A stretch of DNA of 64,000 nucleotides from Brassica napus (taxonomy: Eukaryota > Streptophyta > Magnoliopsida > Brassicales > Brassicaceae), in assembly GCF_020379485.1 (NCBI RefSeq), contig NC_063451.1, positions 23,728,630 through 23,792,629 of the forward strand, read 5' to 3'. The translations under genes were made by a program, and so were the position numbers. Position 1 is the first letter of the stretch, and the number at the start of each line of letters is the position of its first letter. The notes under the pieces are model-generated. The model was given only the letters and a program-made list of their open reading frames with translations. It did not search any database and had not been told where the DNA came from. This document shows, piece by piece, positions 22,904-31,564 of this stretch.

Positions 22904-23129
22904 TTTTTTTATAGTATTTCTATACTATACAGTATATATATAGAGATTGTGTGATTTGTCTATTTATAAGACTTGCATGAATTCATCTATGTCTGAACTC
23001 TGAAGTAAGTTTATTTAGAAACTTATTAACATTCTTACAAAGAAAAACAAATTTAGAATCATAAACTGTCATTTACTGTCATTTAATGTAATAATAAGAA
23101 TGTTTCTTGTTGCTTTACCTTACAACGAG

Positions 23130-23200
23130 GCACCAGTGGTCTAGTGGTAGAATAGTACCCTGCCACGGTACAGACCCGGGTTCGATTCCCGGCTGGTGCA
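23130..23200 (+). tRNA. tRNA-Gly (GCC)
   Basis: The 71-nt sequence folds as a tRNA: acceptor stem GCACCAG with CTGGTGC, D-arm region TGGTCTAGTGGTAGAA, anticodon GCC at 23162-23164, T-arm CCGGG-TTCGATT-CCCGG and discriminator A. TTTT follows at once at 23202-23206 as a polymerase III terminator, and CAA motifs lie just upstream. No intron. A and B boxes are intact, so it should be functional. Confidence 0.97.
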
Positions 23201-23436
23201 TATTTTCCATCTTTTCATCCTATTTATTTTCTTTCAAAACACCTCCTTTTTAGGTCATCGGCGTCTTTGAAATAAGTGGAGATGGTGCAACTGATAAAAT
23301 GGTTCAGAGAGTGATAATCTCTATTTTAGTAAGGAAAACATAAAAAAGTTAAACATATAATGGCACATTAAATATTGAATTCAACGCAAACTATAGAGTA
23401 CTTAATTAATACATTCATGAATCACCACTATAAACT

Positions 23437-24153
23437 CTAGACCATGGACCTTATGAAAACAACGAGAACTAATCCCAAAGAAACCATCCCAGGACCAACC
23501 AAACTGGCCGAATTGCGAGCTTTGGCGGGTTCTGAAGCCGGAGCAAGAGCTTCTGAGTCAGAAAGAACCACTCCCGGAGAAGGCGCTGGAGATGACCAAG
23601 CGACGGGAGACAGTGTCGGTGATGGTGAGGGAGATGGCTGACGAGGACTGCGGCTGTGATGAGCGGTCGACATGACGTTGACGGCTAGCTTCTGGCCTTT
23701 GAGACAGTTTTCCGAGTTGCCGCTTACGAAAAAGAACGGACCCGAGCGGCTAAGCACAAAGAGAGAGTCTCCGTCTGAGAGGGAAGTTATGGGGTGAGTC
23801 GTGTTGCATGTGTTGTACTCTTCTTCACTCACCTCCACTACTGAGTCTTTTCCCTTGGGGTACTTAAAATCTTGCAATTGAACCAGAAGATATTTTATAT
23901 CTTGCTTATAATGACATTATGATGCATTAATGTGCATTATACAGTTGAGAACCGAGAGAGATTTACAAAGAGTGTCGTTGACTTGAAACCGGTTTCGGTG
24001 AGACCAATGAGAATAATCCTCGGAAGGAGTAAGAACCCAACCATCTTTCCCACCTACATAGAACTTGTAACCATTTGATAATCCTAATGCAAACACTAAA
24101 CCAGTTAACATCACAATCATCAAGTAAGCATCAAAGCTTTTGACCAAACCCAT
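23437..24153 (-). CDS. ENODL3: Early nodulin-like protein (phytocyanin domain, GPI-anchored type)
   Basis: Two exons, complement of 23967-24153 and 23437-23870, joined across a 96-nt GT-AG intron, give 206 residues. An N-terminal signal peptide (to about residue 28) precedes a phytocyanin domain that starts YKFYVGGKDGW and reads through NDTLYFKYPKGKDSV to VSGNSENCLKGQ. A Pro/Ser-rich arabinogalactan-like stretch (PSPSPSPTLSP, then SSPAPSPG) and a hydrophobic C-terminal tail typical of a GPI-anchor signal follow. The copper-binding histidines of true plastocyanin-like proteins are not evident, as is usual for ENODLs, so it is probably not an electron carrier. Expected location is the outer face of the plasma membrane. 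The symbol rests on position and similarity to At4g28365 from memory. Confidence 0.88.
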
Positions 24154-24636
24154 CTCCCCAAAAGTTTTAACTAAACCTCAAAGTAATTACTCACTGATCT
24201 CTTGAAGTCTGTGTTGCTCTTCGGTGCTTGTATGTGTATTTATGGTGAAAGTAGAGAAGTCATAGCCGTTAGGTGAAACTTTTTCCTGCATGGATTCTCT
24301 AGAGAATATGCAAATTAATTTGAAGCGTTTTGGTTTTGCTCCTCTTTCTTTTTTACACGTTTCGACATGCAATTAACGGCTATCTTCTTTTCACACACTT
24401 TATTTACTCCCAGCCAACAGCCATTTTACACCAGATGTTCCAATTTGTTAGTCATTTAACTAAAAACTGAAATTCATTTTTAATAAACTTACTAGATTTT
24501 GACTCTCTTAAAAGCGCGGTTTTTTTTATTATAAAAAAGTTTTATATGAGTTAATATTTTGAGATTGTTATACATTATTATTTCAGATTTTATCTATACA
24601 TTTTTATCTAATTTTTTCATACGATTCTACAGTTTG

Positions 24637-25300
24637 TCGGACCTGAAAAACTAAATCCGAAACCAACCCGAAAATACAGGTGCAGTTCGGGTCTGAGTCA
24701 TGGGCAAAGTACCTATTCAATATCTTTTTGGACCGCGAATCTTTGCTCCAGTTTAGGTCATATCCGAGACTCGATTGGGTACCCAAGTACCTGGAATGAT
24801 TTGTGTATATTAGGTATGTTTGGATATTTCATATATGTTTTCGGCATTACAAATATTTTTAAGTTTATGGTTAAGGTTTTTCGGTTATAGTTTGAGGTTA
24901 TGGATAAAATTTCAATTTTAGAAAAATATATTTTGGGTTGGTAAAATTTTGGGTGTTTTGGGTTCTCCGGATTAGGTTTACGGGTAAATTTTTGGATCTT
25001 TTGAGTATATGAATATTTTCAGGTATTTGTTTGGATTTCGGGTATTTTTGTGTTTCAAGTCTTTTTTTGTGTTTTGGATACTTCGTGTTTTTTTGGATTC
25101 TAATACCCAAACCAATCCAAACCTGTTATGTATTCAAAATTAAATTTATTTTACAGATATTTGAATTATGAGTCAGAACCAATCCGAAACCAAAAAAAAC
25201 CGACCTTAACTTAAACTATAGATTTTAAAATATTTAGTTATGTCAAATGTTTAGGATCCGAAGAACCCAGATCCGCATATCCAAACATGAACCCTATGTT
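24637..25300. mobile_element. Old hAT-family remnant (CCGAACCCG-rich)
   Basis: The stretch with AACCCGAAAATACAGGT, GAGTCATGGGCAAAGTACC and TATATTAGGTAT parallels the hAT element at 48349-48955 in the same order, but with many substitutions. Its right end has become part of the tandem duplication that starts at 25175. No clean termini remain. Confidence 0.55.
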
Positions 25301-25994
25301 TCGAAACATTTTAACTCCTTTGATATAATGTAGAAATATTAAAGGATGTTGGTATAAATTAAATCAAATTTTCAAAATCAAAAGTTTAAATTAAATGTTT
25401 TAAAAGTCAAGATATCTTGTACTTTCGTGTGATTGAAATAATGTGGGTTTCTAAAATGTAAAAGGATAACAATTGTCGTTATAATAATTGTTGGAAATCG
25501 TGGTTATTTATTAAAATGTAATAAGTTTTAAGTTGTTTCTATAATAAAGCATGTTATGATATTTGGTTTTATATTATAGGTTGGAACCAATCCGAAACCA
25601 AAAAAAACCGACCTTAACTTAAACTATAGATTTTAAAATATTTAGTTATGTCAAACGTTTAGGATCCGAAGAACCCAGATCCGCATATCCAAACATGAAC
25701 CCTATGTTTCGAAACATTTTATCTCCTTTGATATAATGTAGAAATATTAAAGGATGTTGGTATAAATTAAATCAAATTTTCAAAATCAAAAGTTTAAATT
25801 AAATGTTTTAAAAGTCGAGATATCTCTTGTACATTCGTGTGATTGAAATAATGTGGGTTTCTAAAATGTAAAAGGATAACAATTGTCGTTATAATAATTG
25901 TTGGAAATCGTGGTTATTTATTAAAATGTAATAAGTTTTAAGTTGTTGCTATAATAAAGCATGTTATGATATTTGGTTTTATATTATAGGTTGG
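25175..25994 (+). repeat. Recent tandem duplication, two units of about 408-411 bp
   Basis: Copy 1 spans about 25175-25583 and copy 2 about 25584-25994. Only a handful of differences were seen by eye, including a 2-bp insertion in copy 2 (GATATCTTG versus GATATCTCTTG). Such identity in noncoding DNA indicates a young duplication. Confidence 0.9.
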
Positions 25995-26067
25995 ACTAAA
26001 AAATAAAAGGGTCCAAACAATTTTTATAGGTAGATTTTTAGGACTTTTTCTCTTTTAATAATATTGA

Positions 26068-26740
26068 TACTTAACGTATTGTTTTATTTTGTAAAAGTTT
26101 TTTTTGGATAACTGAGTGTCTTGGCCCCACCGAAGTGGGGTCCAGAGTAGAGACCAAAACAACCAAGGATTTAGGTTGTGCTTGTCACTATGTGGGTCAC
26201 CGTGAATGGTCTTCGGTCTCAGACGCTGGAGTTTCGCATGTAAATTTTTCAGTGGCCGGGATTCGAATCCGGAAGGCGAAACTCACGGCCGTGAATCATT
26301 TACCGCCAAAATTAGATGTTCCGGTTATTTTTTTGCATAGTGAAAAAGAAAAAGAAAAAGTTTGCATAGTGAAATTAATGATTTAGTTAAGAGATAATTA
26401 ATTCTTTTATATTCGGATATCTGAAATTTTGAGGCCGACGTGTGTCGTCTAGTGCACACTAATATAAAAATAAATTATCGTCTAATGCAGACTAATATAA
26501 AAATAAATTAATGAAAATTTTGACATGGTGTAATTGTAAATAGAAGTTATTATAGAACTTTCAATGTGGATTCATTCATAAGAATGGAAATATGGCTGTT
26601 AGATGTAAATTCATATAAACAAATTATCCAAAATAGAATAGAGTTGTGAATTCTTATGATTTATAATAAATTAATAAATTAGGTTAAAAATGCATTGTTT
26701 TTATTTCATAGGAAAACCCTAAAGTACTCCGATTATTTTA
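26068..26740. other. Intergenic DNA, no gene seen
   Basis: A short GC-richer island at 26120-26300 contains a hairpin-forming stretch (GGCCCCACCGAAGTGGGGTCC-like, 26122 onward) and a palindromic GGATTCGAATCC core, which looks like decayed repeat DNA. The reading frame at 26135-26386 resembles no protein I know. The rest is AT-rich. The MULE target duplication starts at 26730. Confidence 0.5.
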
Positions 26741-27020
26741 GGAAAAAATGTTAAACAAATTCTCAGCTTTATGAATTGGACCATTATAAGCCCCGGGTTT
26801 CTAACTTACCATAAAAACCTCAAACTTTTCGTCAATTGGATCAATTTAAACCCGACGTTAAGTACACTAACAGAGCGTATAAATGCAGTTAATTCCCGTC
26901 GTTAACCAAAACGACGTCGTCTTCTGCTCAATTAAAAAAAACACATCTTCCTCATTATCTCTCAAAATCGATTTGGGGGTTTTCTCAATTACGAACCCTA
27001 ATTTCACAATTTCGACAGAA
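26741..27020. repeat. Left TIR of the MULE
   Basis: It matches the reverse complement of about 30640-30923 over nearly its whole length, including ACTAACAGAGCGT, AACCAAAACGACGTCGTC and CACATCTTCCTCATTATCTC. It ends shortly before the transposase ATG and so carries that gene's promoter and 5'UTR. Confidence 0.85.
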
Positions 27021-27035
27021 AAAAGAAGAGAGAAG

Positions 27036-29683
27036 ATGGGTAATGAAAAGAACAAGAAGTCTCGACAAGGGAAACTCGGTGGTGCCAGTTCTGTAGCGAA
27101 AAGAAAAGGTGGAGTTGACGACGAAGCTGATGTACGTAAGAAGAAAAAAAACAAAACAGATGTACTCGACATGGAAGAAGAAGGGGAAATCAGCGAGGAT
27201 GACTGTGGTATTGTCGGTGACGACGAAGCTGATGAAGCCCCAGACAACGAAGAAGTCCCAAACAACGAAGAAGTCCCTGATGAAGCAGGCGGTCATGGTG
27301 GTATCGAGGAAGAAGGTGGTCGTGATTTGACTGTCTTCTTCGGAGAAGTAGCGAGGAATGATGATTGTGAGAATGATGAAGATAGTGGGGACGAATGGTA
27401 TTGGGAGCATGAAAAAAGAAGTTCCGGATCCTCTATCATCAGATGATGAAAATGAAGAACAATCGATTCCCAGTTTAGCTTACAGAGAAGATGTTGATCC
27501 AGAGGCAATGCTTGGGCTGGGAAACACTTTCTCCACTGCTGAAGAATTCAAGCATACTCTTCTCAGGTATACATTAAAAACCCGACGTAACATCAAGCTT
27601 TACTGGTCCACTACTTTGAAGTTAGGTGCGAAGTGTGAAGATGGCTCGTGTCCCTGGAAGGTGTATTGTTCTTATGAGAAAAGCAAACAGAAGCTGATGA
27701 TCAAATGTTATGTGAATGAGCACAAGTGTGAGATAACATGACACTCAAAGTTTTTGAAGTGTTCTACTATAGCAATGTTGTTCGCTGAGAGGCTGAGATT
27801 GAATCCCAAAATCACCAAGCATGAAATTGCTGCTGAGATCCAGAGAGAGTATAGGATGTTTGTGAGTGTGGAAGCTTGTGGGAATGCGAAGACAAAGGTT
27901 ATGAAAGAAAGAAAAGCAAGCCACGAAGAACAGTTCAACAAGATATGGGATTATCACGCTGAGATTTTTCGAACCAACCCTGGCACTACAATGGATATCG
28001 AAACCATCCCTGGGCCGACAGTAGGAAGTAAACAGAGAGTTTTCCGGCTATATGTTTGCTTTCATGCGCAGAAGGAGACTTGGAAGACTACTTGTAGACC
28101 AATAATAGGTTTAGATGGTGCATTTCTAAAGTGGGACATAAAAGGTCATCTCTTGGATGCTGTGGGGCGTGATGGAGACAATCAGATTGTTCCTATTGCA
28201 TGTGCAGTATTAGAAGTGGAGAATGACACGAATTGGGACTGGTTTGTGAGACACCTCGCAACTGACTTGGGCTTAAAAGATGGCAAAGGCTATGCTATAT
28301 TGTCTGACAAACAAAAGGTAAGCGTCTGATCTTGATTTTTTAAAGCTTTTAAAGCTTAAAGCATTACTGTATCTCAGTGTTTTTAACTGTCTCATACTTG
28401 TAATTGGCAGAGTTTAGTGAAAGCAGTCCATACCATTCTTCCAGAGGTTGAGCATAGACAGTGTTGTAGACACATTTTTGATAATTGGAAGAAAAGCAGC
28501 CATGATATGACGCTACATAGACTCTTCTGGCGAATAGCAAGGAGTTATACATCTGGAGATTATAAAATGTGGAGTGAGAGGCTGAAAGAGTACAATCCAG
28601 GCGCCTATGCTACTCTTCAAGTCACCAAACCAGAAACTTGGTCCAGAGCATACTTCAAATTAGGGACCTTGTGCAACGATAATCTGAATAATCTAAGTGA
28701 GTCCTTCAACAGAACCATCCATGAAGCAAGAAGAAAGCCATTATTGGAGATGCTAGAGGATATAAGGAGACAGTGTATGGTTCGAAATGCGAGAAGGGCT
28801 TTAATAGCTAAAAATGAGAAGACAAAGTTCACAAAGAGGGCGCATCTTCAGATGGCTAAAATGGAGTCGAAGTCTAAGGATTGTATGAGCTTCCCAGCAG
28901 TTGGTCCAGTCACAAAGGTTGATTATGGTGGTGTGGCTTATGCTGTAGATATGGATGAGCTAAGTTGTGGGTGTATCCAGTGGCAGATGACTGGAATTCC
29001 TTGCATTCATGCCGCCTATGTGATCCTTAAAGATGGTAAAAAACTTTCTGACTTTGTAGCTCCTTGTTATACCATAGCTATGTGGCGTCAAACCTATAGC
29101 ATGGGGGTAAAGCCTGTTCAAGGGAAGAAGTTATGGCCTGAGACGGGAAGATTAGGTGTCCTCCCACCACCTTGGAGAAAAGGAAACCCGGGAAGACCAA
29201 AGAACCATGATAGGTTCAAGAGCAAGGGTGAGACAGAGAAGGGCCCGAAAGTCTCTGCAACTGATAGTACGAAGCTAACTCGTGCTGATCGAGTTATTAC
29301 ATGTTCTAATTGCAAGCAAGAGAATCATAACAAGAAGACATGTAAGAATGACTTTGTTGAAAGTCAGCCCAAGAAACCACGAGGTCGCCCTAGGAAAAAT
29401 CAGGCAAGTTTAAAGATGTTCGTGGTTTGTTTCTAATCTTCTTATGCTCACTTGAATTTGTTTTTAATTGTAGGTTCAGTCTAATGCATCATCATCACAA
29501 CCAAGCCAGGGACAGTCTCATGCATCATCATCACAACAAACCCAGCCACAAGTGTCAACACAGCCACAAGAATCAACACAACCACGAGGGTCGACACAGC
29601 CACAAGGGTCAAAGAGATGGGAACAAGCCACACATGCACCACCAAGCTCAGATGCGTCTGGATGGGGACGATGGTTTTCGTGA
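27036..29683 (+). pseudogene. mudrA-like MULE transposase, broken by a frameshift and a stop
   Basis: The frame starts at the ATG at 27036 with an acidic, lysine-rich leader. A MuDR N-terminal domain follows (YREDVDPEAMLGLGNTF to VNEHKC), then the MULE transposase domain (GLDGAFLKWDIKGHLLDAV, 28109 onward) and a SWIM zinc finger (CGCIQWQMTGIPCIHA near 28968). The C-terminus has a CCHC-like knuckle (CSNCKQENHNKKTC) and a Q/S-rich tail ending WGRWFS at 29683. Introns fit at 28318-28410 (GT-AG) and 29404-29473 (GC-AG). Two lesions interrupt it: a one-base frameshift in the A-run near 27413-27418 and an in-frame TGA at 27739-27741. The TGA could be a CGA codon changed by C-to-T. Acidic residues typical of the DDE fold are visible (DGAF). 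The long open frames on both sides of the breaks suggest recent inactivation. Confidence 0.88.
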
Positions 29684-29984
29684 TTTCGAAGTTAGAAGGG
29701 ACAAGGGTCAGAAGATAGTATTTTCAAAAATCTATTTTGAAGTTTTAGTGCTCTGACACTTATGTGTTTCAATGTTTGTGTCTTGTGTATCAGTATTTTT
29801 GAATCTATTTTGTAGTGTTTTGACACTTAACTTATGTTTCAATCTTTAATTCGGATTGGTTTGTGTCTCAAAAACAAGCACCACAACTTACTTCTTTACT
29901 TCAAACAACAACAACTTAGTTCTTCACCTTAAAACAAACACAACAACTTAAACTCAAAACAAACACCAACAACTCAGCTTTCAA

Positions 29985-30135
29985 TTAAAAAAAGATACCA
30001 ACAACAACAACAACTTCTAGTTCATCAAACTTAAAGACACCAACAACTTCTAGCTCATGCTGATCAAGCTTAAAGGCACCAACAACTTCTAGTTCATCAA
30101 ACTAACTACGACACCAATGCTGATCAAGCTTATGA
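29985..30135 (-). repeat. Tandem repeats between the two convergent MULE genes
   Basis: Units containing ACCAACAACTTCTAG and TTCATCAAACTTA or TCATGCTGATCAAGCTTA repeat three times. They extend across the stop codon of the zinc-finger gene. The surrounding 29880-30010 is rich in CAACAACAA. Probably 3'UTR or spacer sequence. Confidence 0.65.
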
Positions 30136-30602
30136 TCACACACACAATCTTCATCTTCACTTCACATCTCTTCAATTCTGTTTTAGTTCTCACCACCTCT
30201 TCCATCAACTCAGTTATCACGCCTTTTAAATCCCCAACATCTGATTTTCCTTTAGCTACCTCGGCTTCAAGTTGTGCAATCTTGGGCAAAGCATCTTCAA
30301 CCTCTTCAAGAACGGCATCCTCAACCCATTTAAACAAATGGTGCTATGCAAAAACCACAAGATTTTAGGACAATTGATCCATGTTTAAATTTAATAAAAA
30401 TTCAGCAACTACACAACCTAATCGAAGAAGGAAAATAATGTATCTTTCTTCGAGTAAGACATCTGTAGAAAGGTCTCCCCGGATTCTTGACAGTATCCGC
30501 CGTGAAGATTGTGGTCGCAGTCCCGCAAACACATTTCGCCGGAATTCCACGAATATCAAACGTATTTACAGTTGAGCTCTCAGCCGTCAAATTCGAACTC
30601 AT
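30089..30602 (-). CDS. GRF-type zinc-finger protein with coiled coil and C-terminal hydrophobic tail, carried by the MULE
   Basis: The first exon (30602-30444) encodes a GRF-type zinc finger: KCVCGTATTIF, then NPGRPFYRC. The second (30343-30089) starts HHLFKWVEDAVLEE, which is the FKW part of the GRF motif. It runs through a heptad-like coiled coil (about residues 75-115) into a C-terminal hydrophobic segment (VCVIISLISIGVVVSL). Joining them gives 137 residues. The 100-nt intron ends in a good AG, but its first bases are AT (ATACATT), not GT, so the donor is either mutated or non-canonical. GRF fingers bind nucleic acids in other proteins such as topoisomerase IIIalpha and APE2. A role here in transposition or in countering silencing is inference only. 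The gene is convergent with the transposase. Confidence 0.7.
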
Positions 30603-30639
30603 CTTCGTGCAGAGTGAAGCAAATCGAGTTCGTGAAGAT

Positions 30640-30923
30640 CTCAGCCGTCGAAATCGTGAAATTAGGGTTCGTGAAGCAAGAAAACCTCCAAATCGATTTT
30701 TGGGAGATAATGAGGAAGATGTGTTTTTTTTAATTGAGCAGAGGACGACGTCGTTTTGGTTAACAGCATGAATTAACTGCGTTTAGACGCTCTGTTAGTG
30801 TACTTAACGTCGAATTTAAATTGATCCATTCGACGAAAAGTTTGAGGTTTTTATGGTTAGTTAGGAACATGGAGATTATAATGGTTCAATTTATAAAGCT
30901 GAGGATTTGTTTAACATTTTTCC
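30640..30923. repeat. Right TIR of the MULE
   Basis: Inverted copy of the left TIR, with a few substitutions and small indels. It lies just upstream of the ATG of the minus-strand zinc-finger gene and presumably drives it. Confidence 0.85.
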
Positions 30924-31564
30924 CGATTATTTTAGCTAAAAAAGGAGTTACATACAATTAAGCGTAATGGGCTTTTTCAAGGAGATCAAGGCATTACACA
31001 TTTCCTTATATACATTTAAAGCCCCCAACTAGGTAGACAAAACTTGAGTAACTTTCATTTTCCATATAAGTGGATATGCGTTCTTTAGTAGGCCTAGTTC
31101 TGGTCGGTTGTTAAACGTGAAATCGAGTTTCCATTTCTAGTCATGTTTTAACTTTGAAACAATCGTTACGCTAATCTCTAACAACTAAATGTTTATGGAA
31201 ATAAGAAGTTTTTAAGGCGTAAGAAAGACCTGAGAATGCGAAATTTCAACAAGAAAACTCCTTTTATAAAACAACAAAAATTAAATTAAATTAATTAAAA
31301 AAGTTTAGAGAAGAGTTGATCGCGAGGCTTCAACGACCCGCAGACCAAATTGGCAGATACAAAATCTTCAATCCTAAATCTCGTCTCCTTTAGCTTCTTC
31401 CCATACCAATCTTCTTCAGTTACGATTGACTTCACTCGAATCAAACTTATGTTGGATTGTGTTCTTCAGTGACCGTGGGTTTGGAGAATCAGCCTCGAAT
31501 CAGTTCTGGGTATTGATTTAAATTAGGGTTTGAATCATAAAAATCGGAGCTTGGGAGCTGTGAT
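30924..31564 (+). other. Upstream region of FLY1
   Basis: Starts with the right copy of the MULE target duplication. AT-rich DNA follows, then a probable 5'UTR from about 31320 onward (CT-rich, leading to the ATG at 31565). The MULE therefore ends about 640 bp upstream of the FLY1 start codon. No other gene is seen. Confidence 0.5.

Larger units (their letters stand above)
24492..26067 (-). mobile_element. Non-autonomous Helitron, reverse strand, with nested repeats
   Basis: On the minus strand it starts A|TCAATATTATTAAAAGAG at 26067 and ends CCGCGCTTTTAAGAGAGTC, AAAAT and CTAG|T at 24492. A hAT-family remnant and a recent 408-bp tandem duplication lie inside. There is no helicase frame. Confidence 0.6.
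26741..30923. mobile_element. Mutator-like element (MULE) with long TIRs and two convergent genes
   Basis: The element is flanked by the 11-bp direct repeat CGATTATTTTA (26730-26740 and 30924-30934). Its termini GGAAAAAATGTTAAACAAA and, in reverse complement, GGGAAAAATGTTAAACAAA continue into TIRs of about 280 bp that match closely. Inside, a mudrA-like transposase reads rightward from just inside the left TIR. A GRF-type zinc-finger gene reads leftward from just inside the right TIR. The two genes converge, the same plan as maize MuDR with mudrA and mudrB, though the second protein here is different. Length is 4183 bp. Confidence 0.9.

Noticed and set aside
25175..25994. CRISPR-like or satellite array
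   Set aside because: There are only two long adjacent units without spacers in a plant genome; it is a simple tandem duplication.
26240..26290. A SINE or tRNA-like B box (GGATTCGAATCC)
   Set aside because: The match is a palindrome without an A box at the right distance, and there is no poly(A) or T-rich 3' tail or target duplication.
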